A stretch of DNA of 64,000 bases from Cryptomeria japonica. Its lineage: Eukaryota > Streptophyta > Pinopsida > Cupressales > Cupressaceae. Positions 23,931 through 34,776 of the stretch are shown here, in pieces. The notes under the pieces were generated by a model. That model saw only the letters and a program-made list of their open reading frames with translations. It searched no databases and was not told the DNA's origin. Position 1 is the stretch's first letter. Each line of letters starts with the position of its first letter. The stretch covers positions 910,861,330 through 910,925,329 of the forward strand of contig NC_081409.1 in assembly GCF_030272615.1 (NCBI RefSeq), in the 5' to 3' direction. A program made the translations under genes and the position numbers.

Positions 23931-26004
23931 GATTTTGAACTTTGATTGTAGATGAGCAAATTTGTTTCATGTTTTTTATGTAAGTTTTATTTTGATATCT
24001 TTGTGCTGATGTGGAAACTGATATTGGATATGTTTTGTTTATTGACAGGAGTGCTTGGGTATTGTGCAGTCGAGGGAGAGATTCCCGAGACCATGGACGC
24101 TGATACCACATCTGTCACAGGCAGACTTGGATATTATTGAGAGATGTGGATTGACCTCGCTTCTTGATATGCCGCGGTTCACTGTGAACTGGGAATTGTT
24201 GACAGCATTGGCAGAGAGGTGGCACAGTGATACGAACACCTTTCATTTTGCCACGGGAGAGATGACAGTGACACCGGAGGATTGCTACCGGATATTGCGG
24301 ATTCCTGTGGTAGGGGCTATATTACCGTATGAGCAGATAGAGGAGGGCGGCACAGAGGCACTGCGCCGTATATTCCATGATGAGAGCGTATGTGGTTATG
24401 AGATCCCTTGGCAGGAGTTCTTGGATCTGGATTATGCACCGCTGTCATCGGTATTGGCAGGATTTATTGGGGGATTTCTTTGTCTTGATCGCAGGTCAAA
24501 GGGATTTTCAGTAGGATGGGGGCTGGTCCTGGAGCAGATGGTGACATAGGGTCGGACATTTGCATGGGGGTCAGTGATGTTGGCCCATCTTTACAGGAGC
24601 CTGCATGAGGTAGTATACCTCGATTATGGGAGTTTATCAGCAGGGGTGACCCTTTTACAGGTATGGTGCTGGGAGCACATTCCAGCAGCTAGGCCACTAG
24701 CAGACAGGGATAGGCCCGTAGGTGCTGCTTATGCTTATGGATATAGAGGCCTAGTTGTCCAGCGTAAGCTGGGCAAACTAGAGCACTGGAGGAGGGTGTT
24801 CGATGATATAGATACGGTCACCTGGAGACCGTATATAGGCTGCGAGGTATGGGCCGAGGATGGGATGGAGATGCCTTTCGTTTTCATGACGAGGTATCTG
24901 ATTGGGAGGACTCCGTTCGTTATTGAGCGGTTTTTGGTTACCCGAGTTTTGCGGCAGTTCGGGAGGCAGCAGGGGATTCCGCAGGGAGCATGCTTGTATG
25001 CACGGCGGCAGCAGGATGTGGTCGATTGGGGGCCGACTATTGACAGTGTCGTGGCCATAGAGGAGTTCACAGGGCTGGCCGGACAAATCTGGGACTATGC
25101 CCCAGAGATACAGGATGCTGGGATGACCGACGAGTTTGCTCGTTTGTTTGCTGCTCGGGCCATGGCGAGGATCTCAGATCCAGAGGAGATGAGGCCAGCA
25201 TTTGATTCAGATGGAGAGGAGGGAGACGGGGGAGATGATGGGGATGATGGGGATGATGGAGGAGGTAGAGGGAGGAGGGGAGGTAGAGGTGTGCAGAGAG
25301 CGGTACGGCAGGGCAGGATTGAGAGGGGGAGAGGAGGATTGGCCATTGGAACCGGGAGAGAGGGGAGAGTGACAGAGGTGCTAGCTGCAGTGGGAGGAGA
25401 GGAGGAGGTGGGGAGACCAGCACAAAGGAGGAGGATAGATATACTCCCACCTCCCGTACCCAGGACAGGTCGAGTGGGAGGAGTGGCGCCGGCACAGGTA
25501 CCACTGCGGGTTCGAGTGCCGAGTCATATAGAGGATGCGCAGATCCAGACTCTACAGATCACTGTGCAGCAGCTGCAGGCACAGATTTTGACTTATCAGC
25601 GGCAGATTTCTCAGTTGACTATTGAGAGAGATACAGAGATAGAGCGGCGGGGTCGAGCAGAGGAGGCCTTAGCGACCGTGCAGAGAGCAGCGACGGGTGG
25701 TCCCTTGAGAGACACCCTCAGAGAGCTGACACGGAGTGTCCAGGAGGCTGAGTATTACAGGTGGCACTATGAGGCTGCAGTACCTAGAGATCGGCGGGTG
25801 GAGAGCTTTGCTCAGTCGAGATCGAGTCGATCTCGAACTGCTGGTACACGATCGAAGAGCCGAGGAGTGACAAGGCCGGCGAGACAGGACCCTCCTACAG
25901 ATCCGGGGGCGAGTGTATCGGGAGCTAGACAGGATCCTCCTGGAGATCCAGGAGCAGGTGCATCTAGAGCTAGACCATCTCCATCAGGGGATAGTCACAC
26001 TTGA

Positions 26005-27430
26005 GAGACATGGTCTCTGTTGTATTTTTTAGCATTGTATTCTTTGTACTGGACACAGTGTTGAGACACATTTTGTAGATTTTGATCATTTTTTGAGAGA
26101 TATATATATACGGAGCACCATTTTTTATCGATGTGACGTGTTTATGGATGCATTTTTATGTGTGCTACTTCCTTTCATATGATGATGTAATGTTTACATA
26201 TATGATGCAATGTGTGATACAGGATGTATGTTTTTATATGTTGTGAGATGTATCTTGAAAATGAGATGTATGATTTTAATATGCCACTACATGTAAGATG
26301 AAATGATGTAAAATGATGTAAAAATGATATGATGTGAGACTAATTTATAAAATGATATGCAACTAATTGTAAAATGATATGCAACTACATGTAAAATGAT
26401 ATGCAACTAATTGTAAAATGATATGCAACTAATTATTTTTGGAGCATCTCTCATTCGATATTTGCCATCCGATATAACCATTTATTTGCTTTCTTTGTAA
26501 TATCATCATGGAGCATTTATTGATTTTTGGATATGTTGAAAATTTATACAAGCATGATGGTATAATTGAACCATAATGACCTGAGTAAAATTTACATGAT
26601 TTTTGATTTTGCAAGATAGCACAAGCGTCAAGGTATAATTGAACCAGGATGACCTGAGTGCGTATTGCGTAAGCATACAAGAGTTAACCTTTGTCCCATA
26701 CAAATCTAAAATGTCCTCAGCGATATGCCACCGGATTTCTTCATAGGATAAATTTGCATGGTAAAAGACTTCACTCACAGATAGAAGACAAATAAAACAT
26801 CACATTCCTTCCTTTCTTCTCTAGTCGTAAGACATCCTAGAGGTGCTCAGGAGATATGATAAGCAAAAATTAACAACCATAAGTAATCATGCATGCTATT
26901 GGAAATGTATTCTTGTCAATTAAAACATCTTGCAAAATAGATCTTTGTTCAGTTGAAATCAGTTCAAGTTCGTGATGTTTAGCCTTCTTGCATTGTCGAT
27001 TGTCATTTGTTGGTTGTTTTGATCCTTGTTGTCTTACTACATTTTTGGTTTGATGTTGAAAATCTTGAAGGTGAAATGCCCCTAGCGAGGCCAGGATTTT
27101 GCCCCTTGCTGTTGATACTACTTTGATATGGATATGTACACTGATCATCAAGCCATGGTGGGATATTATTTGGATAATTGTTTCAGATAAACCAAGGACA
27201 GTGACTACACTAAGTATGTCCAAGATTGATAAGCATTTGTGAATTTTTGGTGATGTCTCAGATGGATGGATATGATATGTACAATATGATTTGTGAAACA
27301 TGTACTACCATCAATTGATAAAGATAAGGCTAACTAGAACAAAATCCAGCAGTCATACTGATTGATGTCATTGTTATGATTTGGTTGATGATTGATGTAT
27401 AAAAATTTATTTCTCTTGATGAATTTGGAA
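26005..27430. other. PMD 3' flank and AT-rich filler
   Basis: After the PMD stop the sequence is AT-rich with many 'atgatgtaaaatg' words. A 22-bp tandem repeat lies at 26351-26438. I see no polyadenylation signal I would commit to and no further gene. Two nearly identical segments, 'gcatgatggtataattgaaccataatgacctgagt' at 26552 and a variant at 26624, form a local direct repeat. Confidence 0.5.
26351..26438. repeat. 22-bp tandem repeat
   Basis: Four copies of AATGATATGCAACTAATTGT plus two bases start at 26351, 26373, 26395 and 26417. Confidence 0.9.
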
Positions 27431-27464
27431 AAACTAGGTTATTGTTTCTTCAACGTGATGTTAC

Positions 27465-27830
27465 GATAAAAGTTCTTTCTTCTCAGAATAAGGGGATTAG
27501 TCATGCATGAGTGATCAATGGATTCCTTTGATTTGTTTGGATTCAGTTGATTCTTGTTTTGAAAAATTTCAAATCTTACTTTATCAGAGTGAAGGTTTAG
27601 TTGCCCCTTCACGACAAAGTGTGTCAAATGATATGGATAAAAGCCTCCCGATCTGGAAACTTGATTTGACAATTTGAAAATTTTAAACAAGTGTTTTTGA
27701 GATAAAAATCCGTAAGATGGTAAAGGATTCTGTTGATACTGATGATGAAATTTTCCGGATTATGATAGGATAGACGTCCTTTATCGCGCGATTTGTTTAG
27801 GATTCTGACAACTTTTGTTTTGGCACAAAT
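27465..27830. repeat. Diverged internal direct repeat, copy 1
   Basis: It matches 30340-30720 over about 350 bp with many differences. Shared blocks include 'cacgacaaagtgtgtcaaat' (27609 and 30479), 'gatatggataaa' with 'ctcccgat', and 'tttgacaacttttgtt'. It is noncoding as far as I can see. Confidence 0.75.
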
Positions 27831-28374
27831 TTAGCTTGAGAAATAGTTTTAATGGTTTGTTTGTTACTCTGCTTTGATGAAAAATGATGTTTGATGGATG
27901 GATTGATTATCAAGACTTGATGATTGATAGAAATGTCTAGTTTCAAAGAGTGAGTACCCCGTATAAGACCGATCTGTCTGGTTTCGAGTGTACCTATCCC
28001 TGTATAAGACATGTTTGATGTTGATGTTGATTTCGAGTAATGAATTGATTAACAAGACATGTGATAAGTTTGATTGCAGACTTTGAGAGTTTTCTTGTTG
28101 TTGATCTGATTTGATGGATGGTCCATGTGTTCATGCTTTGATTTTTTTTTATTTTGTTGATTTTTAGTTTTTGGATATTTTGATTTTTTAGAGTTTTTGG
28201 ATATTTTGATTTTTTTGAGTTTTTGGATTAGAAGAAATATGTATTTGGTTGCCCCAATCTATATCAAGATAAGGAATGGATGAATGGATGACTGAACCAA
28301 AATAGATTTGTTGTTCATAGTTTTGATCAAGATCAAGGATGAAAAAGGGGATATGGATAGAGATAGGATATAGA

Positions 28375-28642
28375 TAGCACTGGATGATGGAAGTAATGAA
28401 TAGATAGGATAGATAGATATGGATTAGAGGGAAGCAAGATTGTAGAAAGAATTGGATGATAGAAGAAATGAATAGATAGGATAAGGGATATGGATTAGAG
28501 TGAAGCAAGATTGTAGAAAGAATTGGATGATAGAAGAAATGAATAGATAGGATAAGGGATATGGATTATAGTGAAGCAAGATTGTAGAAAGAATTGGATG
28601 ATAGAAGAAATGAATAGATAGGATAAGGGATATGGATTAGAG
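28375..28642. repeat. 71-bp tandem repeat
   Basis: The word TGTAGAAAGAATTGGATGAT recurs at 28441, 28512 and 28583, an exact 71-bp period, with a diverged partial unit before it at about 28375-28435. The - strand frames through it only translate the repeat. Confidence 0.92.
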
Positions 28643-29004
28643 GACATGGGAGATATGGTAGGAAGAATAGAGTGGATGAACTTTGCCCCCAAGCATAGAG
28701 GTTTCCATTTGCAAAAAGGTGATATGTAAGATTGTCATAGTATTTAGCACCATCTGAATAAGTGTTCTCGAACTTTTCAAAGATAGAGATCCAACCCACA
28801 CTTAGAACCTCTGGAAAATTCAACTGAACATTTCTAGCAACTAGGAAGTAGACTCAAAAGGGAAGAAGAATCCCAAACTGGATCAAGGTACTTAGTTCTT
28901 TGATTACCCATGTGTGTGCAAGTGGGTTCATTCTGGCTCATATGATCATTGTAATCTTCAGAATCCAACATGGCTAGCTACATGAGTTACCTTAACTTCA
29001 AAAG

Positions 29005-29140
29005 CATCCTGGATAGAGCCTCGCTGCCAGCGAGCGTCCATAGCCCCGACGAGGTTATCGCTGTAATCTCACAAATATTGCTCCATTGCCAGCCAGGCGT
29101 CCATAGCCCCGATGGAGTTACTTGCATGTTCCCATAGCCA
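29005..29140. repeat. Short direct duplication
   Basis: 'gcgtccatagccccga' followed by a 'gagtta/gaggtta' ending occurs at about 29033-29056 and 29098-29120, each preceded by a 'gccagc' segment. It is a GC-richer island in AT-rich sequence. Confidence 0.7.
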
Positions 29141-29835
29141 ATCATTTTGATATTGCATTTCATTGCATTTTGCTTTTCTTGATATTCATTTTCTTGCTCA
29201 TGCTTTTGATATTTCTTTTTTCTTTTTTTCTTTTTTTCTTGCATTGGCTTGTAAGTGATGAAACTTACATGGGTGTGATAATTACAGTGGCACTGAAGCA
29301 AGATTTTAGGTTTTTCACTAGCCATGTCTTCAATTTAAGAGATCACAATGATTTAGAGTAATCAATTAAGTGTATGAGATATAGTAATCAAAAGATGTCG
29401 GTACCAAGATATGATAAGTGGTTCTTTTCCGGATTGAGTGTGTATCCCAACCAAAAGAAAATGTTAAAGAGGAACAACCTCGGATTCTAAAGCATTTCAT
29501 GAATAAATATCTAAGAAAAGGACTGAACATGAGATTTGAGCATGGGCAAGTATGTGACAAAATGACACAAATGCCTATTTCACAGATGAAGGATGTATGC
29601 AAAGGATTGAATGAAAGGGATGGAAGGATAGAAAAGAGGTGTTGGATAATAGATAGAATGTTTGAAGATTTGTGCAAGGATAGAGGGAAATGTATTCAAG
29701 ATGAGTGTTGGTACTTGAGAAGTGATGAAGAGATGGAGGAAAATTGAATTTTGGGACAGAAGGACCCAAAATAGATAGAGGAAATGATAGAAGAATAGTT
29801 TTGGAAAGATGTTTAGATAGAGGATTGAAAGAATT

Positions 29836-30270
29836 TCAAAGATGTGCTCCTCGTTGATCTTTCTTATGGATCATTTGAGGTGATGGATTTGTGGATGGAG
29901 GGAAGTAAGGACCCAAGATGGATGGAAGGGGTGGAGAATTCGATTGTGGAATGAAAGGACCTAAGATAGATTTGGAGGATGAAGAGATTCCTTGATCTTG
30001 ATCTTGACTTGGAGTAGGATCATTTGAGTTTATGCTTTTCTCTTGATTTTGAATTAGAATAGTGGAGGATATGGAAGGCATATCATGATTTTGCTTAAGA
30101 GATGGATGTTGAATGGGACTCTGCTCTTGAGATGAAAGAGGGTCATTGTGGATAGAATACCAAAATTTTAGGGGATCATCATAAGATTCTTGATAGGTGG
30201 GATCTTGATCAAAAATGGGATTAGAATGGAGAGCCATGATATCTTGATCTCGATTTATGCTAGAACTCAT
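29836..30270 (-). CDS. Small Ser/Pro/Gln-rich ORF in the sense strand of element L
   Basis: This is a 144-residue open frame in the transcription sense of L. It is rich in Ser, Pro, Gln and Asp, with repeated SILGPF/SILGPYFPP-like words. No domain is recognisable. A related word (GPSVPKFNFPPS) occurs in a shorter frame further along (29575-29769). It could be a relic of a gag-like or extra ORF, or a chance frame in a repetitive stretch. I favour a decayed element-specific ORF. Confidence 0.25.
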   Translation of the reverse strand: MSSSINRDQDIMALHSNPIFDQDPTYQESYDDPLKFWYSIHNDPLSSQEQSPIQHPSLKQNHDMPSISSTILIQNQEKSINSNDPTPSQDQDQGISSSSKSILGPFIPQSNSPPLPSILGPYFPPSTNPSPQMIHKKDQRGAHL

Positions 30271-30339
30271 TTCCTTTGACTGAGTTTCCTTTTGGTAAGG
30301 ATCTTAGGACTAGGTTGTCTCTTCTTTAACTTAGTTTTG

Positions 30340-30720
30340 TGATGAAGACTTGTTCGTCTCAAAATATGAGGAGTGGTCATACATGAATGATCAATGGTTT
30401 CCTTCGATGTTTGGATTGAGATACTTTGTTTGAAAACTTAAGTCTACTTTTATCAAATGAAGGTTTAGATGCCCCCTCACGACAAAGTGTGTCAAATGAT
30501 ATGGATAAAGTCTCCCGATATAGAAACTTGATTTGAAAACTTAAGGTTTAAACTTGGTATGTTGTTTGATAGAATCCTTTAGATGATGGACCTTTTGATC
30601 AAGGTGATGATAATACCTGATTTTGATAGGATAAAGTCTTATCTTTAGCTAGTTTTGGATTTGACAACTTTTGTTCTAAGACTGACTTGTTTGATTTGGA
30701 AATGATTTCTCTGGTGTTTT
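30340..30720. repeat. Diverged internal direct repeat, copy 2
   Basis: This is the partner of 27465-27830, in the same orientation. The two copies are about 2.9 kb apart inside the main internal region of L. Confidence 0.75.
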
Positions 30721-31770
30721 GATTTGATTTCTTGTGACCACGTTTGATATTGGACCTGAAAGGATACTCAAGAAGTTTGAAATTTTTTTCTAGAAAGGAT
30801 TACTTGGTTTGGTATTCCCCTAATCTTGTTGGATGAAAGTCTTTCCTAAAGATAGTTGAAATGTTGATAGCCATCTCAAAAGATGTTTTGTTGGATATGG
30901 AAATCTTCTCCACTTTATGATTTTTTCTTGTTTGAACTGATTTTTGAGTTTGATTGTTAGATACTTTGCAAGATATTTTAGGATTTGTGACAAGAATACA
31001 TAGCACACATGAAGATAATGATCATCCTAATGCTAAACATTGAGTGTATATTCTTTTGAGGATGTGTTCAAATCCTCGATGTTATCACTGGTTTGATTTA
31101 CAACAAAAGACACATCAAATAGACTCTTTATTCAAAGGTCATTGACAATATCATAGCCCACTAGTCTCGATACTCCGTCAGCTCAAACAGCCTTGTCACC
31201 CCCTAGAGGGAGCCCGTTTTTTTGCCTTTTGTCAGAAATTAACCCAAAGTGAATTGCTTCACAGTTGAGTAGTTATCTTGGGAGATATATGGTGAGTAAT
31301 CTTGGGGGCGGATTCTTCCCCACCCTTGCACTATGATATTGCCAATGTTTGGCGACTGACTCAGCTCAAAGTTTCTAATGCTAAAGTTCGTAATCAGGCT
31401 TCCCGTTCGGCCGTCAATGATAAACTCCCTCAGGAGGCTTCCCAACCTTTAGAACAAAGGCTTTATGTATCTCAAGGATACTGGGGGAAGGCTAATCACT
31501 GCGCGCAACCGTTGAAAAGGACTTTCGTCACTTTCCACATTTGATTATAGTGGGTTGGAATACTTGGCGTCAAAGTCGTTCCCCACTTAGGTCGTTCCCT
31601 TCACACCGGCCAAAGAATGGCTTTAAGAGTTTTTCAACCCCTTGGGAAGGCAGGCCTACTAAAGGATTTAAATGCTTGAAGTACAGAAAGCTTAAGATTG
31701 GTTTGGCTTTTTGGTCACCCAGTTATGGGGAGAGCATATACCTTCCACTTTTGAGACAAGGCAATCAAGT
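30721..31770. other. Noncoding stretch with a GC-balanced block
   Basis: 31140-31700 is richer in G and C than its surroundings and has short open frames on both strands (31302-31544 +, 31239-31445 -). None shows a domain I can name. It stays unassigned. Confidence 0.4.
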
Positions 31771-32290
31771 TGTTCTTTTTAGCCTTCAAGACAATAATTT
31801 GCTAACTTCTATTTGGAGATGTTGCTCCAACAAGCATGATGTTCTTTTTAACCCTTCATAGCAAAGTGTGTATTTCCAAAACTTTTGTAGAACAAGCCTG
31901 GTCAACAAAAGTGAATCGTGATGTTTGGTCAACAAAATTAAAGTCGATAGGGGAAAACTTTGCCTTGCACAAAATGAAGATGAGGTTCTTTTACTTTGCA
32001 AAATGAAGTGAATCCTTTTAAACACCAAAGGATGGTGAGGTTGTTTTTAAAACTTTTGCCAAAGTAAAGATTGTTGGTTCTTTTTACAGCTTCCAAAATG
32101 AAGTGTTTTTCCTCTAATCTTGCAAGAAAACAAATATGAAGTTTGTTGTTCTTTTTACCTTGCAATAAAGAAAAGATGAAGTTTTATTTTAAAACACCAA
32201 AAAGGAAGGCATGAAGTTCATTTTATGCATCCAAATGAAATGATGAGGTTTATTTTAACTTGTGCAAAAAATGAGAGAGTTCTTTTTAAC
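31770..32290. repeat. Degenerate 'ttctttttaacc...caaaatgaag' repeats
   Basis: About eight imperfect units combine a T-rich word (GTTCTTTTTA) with CTTTGCAAAATGAAG-like words, at spacings of roughly 50-70 bp. Examples lie near 31830, 31985, 32075, 32145 and 32275. It lies in the 5' part of the L transcript. Confidence 0.55.
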
Positions 32291-32567
32291 CAATTTTTGT
32301 TGAAAGAAAGTAAAAAAAGAAACTTGAAGCCTCTAAACTTGCTCCTTCCCCTGCACAAAAAATATTAGAACCTGCACACAGTCGGTGATCAAGTGTTAGT
32401 GTGGGCTTACACAAGCCTAAATTCTGATCTTGGTTACAAATTTTACAATCCTGATCCTGAAATGCCCTGAAATTTGACTAAGTCTGAAATTTGAAAGATC
32501 TTCCAAAAACTAGATTTTGCATTACAACTCCTAGAGGTCTGAAACCCCTCTCAAACATCCTGAAAGT

Positions 32568-32639
32568 ATATATGGAATATAACTTAAAGTATAAGTGACA
32601 TTTCCTCTTTCTTATACTTAAATGTTATATTCCATATAT
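32568..32639. repeat. Near-perfect hairpin in the L leader
   Basis: The arms at 32568-32595 and 32611-32639 are inverted copies (ATATATGGAATATAAC... / ...GTTATATTCCATATAT) with one bulge and a 15-base loop. Confidence 0.88.
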
Positions 32640-32699
32640 ATTATGTCTCCCACAAGCCTAATTTTTGACTCTGTCATAAATTTTTGGCTCTGCCAACTC

Positions 32700-33230
32700 T
32701 ATGCGCTAAACTATTGCATGGATGCGCTAAGAAAAAGCACCCACACGCTATTATGTGCCCCCAATGCGCTAAGCTGTTTTATGGATGCGCTATTCTATTT
32801 TTCTCCCACATTGAGACCTACAGAAAAATATTAGTGAAAGTCACACGCTAAAGAAAGGACTCCACGCACTAGAGTATAGACCCCACGCGCTAAATAGTGA
32901 GCGGGATGCGCTAGACTGTTAATCAGATGTGCTACTTTGTTTTTCTCCCGCGTTGATACCTACAGGAAAAATCTTAACGGAGGTCATGCGCTAGAAGATG
33001 GTCTCCACGCGCTGAAAAGTGGATTGGATGCGCTACTCTGTTTACTGGATGCGCTAAACAGTGTTTTGCCCGCGTCGATACCTACAGGAAAATTTGTTAA
33101 TACAGATCATGCGCTAAGAAAAGGTCTTCACGTGCTAAAGCAAAGAGCCCACGCGCTAAACAGTAGGCTAGAAGCGCTAAACTGTTAAGCGGATGCGCTA
33201 ATACATGCTTTCGACGCGCTGATTCCTGTT
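32700..33230 (-). repeat. Degenerate TAGCGCAT array (right arm, inverted)
   Basis: On the + strand the units read ATGCGCTA, ACGCGCTA and similar, so on the - strand they read TAGCGCAT like the left array. A higher-order unit of about 120-135 bp carries the word GATACCTACAGGAAAA (32955 and 33078, diverged at 32810). It lies just downstream of the primer site, in the L leader. Open frames through it (32622-32834 and 32937-33188) only translate the repeat. Confidence 0.88.
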
Positions 33231-33283
33231 TCCCGCGGACCTGCAAAAGTGATCAATTTGAAAAATTGATTTGTTATTTGGGG

Positions 33284-33305
33284 TCGAGCCCCACGGTGGG
33301 CATCA
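33284..33305 (-). other. Primer-binding site of element L (tRNA-Lys type)
   Basis: On the - strand it reads TGATGCCCACCGTGGGGCTC and two more bases. It is complementary to the 3' end of plant tRNA-Lys(CUU), apart from two positions that look like G-to-A and C-to-T changes. Four bases (TTTC on the - strand) separate it from the LTR at 33310. Confidence 0.8.
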
Positions 33306-33309
33306 GAAA

Positions 33310-34776
33310 TGTATGGTGGAAAAGTGGGCGAATAAAACTTAAAATGTGAAAATTACGAGAGATACCAGTCCACACACACACACAGGACTTCTTGATGCAA
33401 GCTATGGAGTAACGTAGTGTTACTCAGCTTCCCAAGGAGGGTCCCATGGTTCTCTATCTCACAATGTCGCTCAAACCAACATTTTTTCTCTCAGATTACT
33501 GAGCAAAATGGTTTAGGGATGGCAAATATGAGAACGAGAGATGCTTTTGATTGATTTAGTATGAAATGTGTTGTAAGCTAGGTATGATTCTAAAATGCAA
33601 TAAACTAAATGATAAGATGACAAGATTAGTATGAATACTATCCTAGCATACTATATTTAGTCTATAATTGAGCTAAAATGATAAATAAATTACTCTAACA
33701 TGCATATTTAGTCTAATTCCTGATCTAAAAGAGGCTAAATGATGAGCATATATGATATGAAAGCTTGAAAGAATTTGAGCATAAGTGTGATGCTTCAAAT
33801 TTGAAAGATGATTCTTGAGAATGGAGGAATGAGAGCTCTATTTATAGCACAAACAGGGCAATGGATGGTCAGGATTGAAAGGTTTAATCAAGGGCCAAGT
33901 TTGAAAGTTGGGGATCCATGTGCACAATTTGCACCAATGACATGGTGACAAATGTCAACATAAGATTGGGTTGAAAGAAGAGGTTGGAGGTATTAAAGGC
34001 CTGAGAAGACCTCATGGTTATCTAAAGGCTAAGGGTCAAGTCTAAGTTAGGTTTACCCAATGAATTAGGATCTAATCCAAAGATAAACCTTTGTGCAAAT
34101 GATTAAGGGATAATTATGGTCAAAGCATTAATGGCCTGATGAGACCTTTGGGTTGGGTAGAGGTTGAGTCAAAAAAAATGTTTTAACCATGTGGGAGGAT
34201 TTGAAATAACCATTAATGGTTATTGGAGACTTTGGGGATTAAGTGGTTGAAGGTTGGAAGCCTTTAATGGTTTTCAAAGAGTTTAAGGGTTTTGGTGGTT
34301 GAAGGTTGAAAACCTTCAATGGTTATCCAAGACTTTGGGCCATTTGAGAAGTAACCTCCCTTTGCTTAGGGATGTGACAAAGTTTAGAGGGGGTTTAGGT
34401 TAATTAGAATTGGTTAGAAGATTCTAGAAGGGGTTAGGAAGGGGTTTGGGATTTTGCAAGTGGATGGAGAGGATAATAGGATTTAATTGAATTATTTGAT
34501 TTTCATTCAATTTGGTTGTAATTAAATAAACTTGATTTATTCAATTTAGGATAACTATTTAATTAAATTTGAATTTAATTAAAAGTGGCTAGGGGGATTT
34601 AATTGAATAAAATGATTTATTCATTAAATGGTATAGTGAATTTTATTTAAATAAATTGAGTAATTTACTTAATAAAATAGAGGAATGTGGATAATTTAAT
34701 TAAATTGGATTTAATCAAATAGGGAAATGAACATAAAATATTCATTTAGGAATATGGTCATTTTTATACGTCTACA
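33310..34776 (-). repeat. L LTR, middle copy
   Basis: It is 1467 bp with the same ends as the left LTR. It is shared by the two internal regions: 5' LTR of the main region and 3' LTR of the deleted region. A few private differences ('gtcgctcaaacc', 'taggtatgattct') set it apart. Confidence 0.93.

Larger units (their letters stand above)
22883..24048 (+). other. Intron of the PMD gene
   Basis: It is 1166 bp with donor CTA/GTAAGT and acceptor TTATTGACAG/GAG, both good plant consensus sites. It is filled largely by two repeat arrays: the TAGCGCAT array (about 22970-23560) and a 35-bp tandem repeat (23755-23930). Open frames through the first array (23054-23416 + and 23313-23549 -) are repeat translations, not genes. 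Confidence 0.7.
22808..26004 (+). pseudogene. Plant mobile domain (PMD) gene, spliced, one in-frame stop
   Basis: Exon 1 is 22808-22882 (25 codons, Arg-rich), the intron is 22883-24048 (GTAAGT ... TTATTGACAG), and exon 2 is 24049-26004. Phase 0 on both sides joins the two exons in frame. Exon 2 starts with the PMD (aminotransferase-like, PF10536 type) domain, about residues 35-380, with IIERCGLTSLL, FHFATGEMTVTPEDCYRIL, LQVWCWEHIP and FVFMTRYLIGR. Then come an acidic Asp/Gly run (about 410-431), an RG-rich stretch, a coiled coil rich in Gln and Leu (about 520-572) and two RQDPP.DPGA repeats. A TAG at 24547-24549 (codon 192) interrupts the PMD domain, and the frame stays open for 484 codons after it. 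PMD proteins occur as host factors in silencing and as passengers in transposons. The gene is antisense to its carrier element. Confidence 0.8.

Noticed and set aside
25067-25504. Pro/Leu-rich ORFs on the - strand under the PMD exon
   Set aside because: They are antisense shadows of the GC-rich, Gly/Arg-coding part of the PMD gene.
29418-29747. 109-residue Cys-containing ORF on the + strand in element L
   Set aside because: No recognisable domain, overlaps frames on the other strand, and lies in GATAGA-rich repetitive sequence. Not enough support to call a gene.
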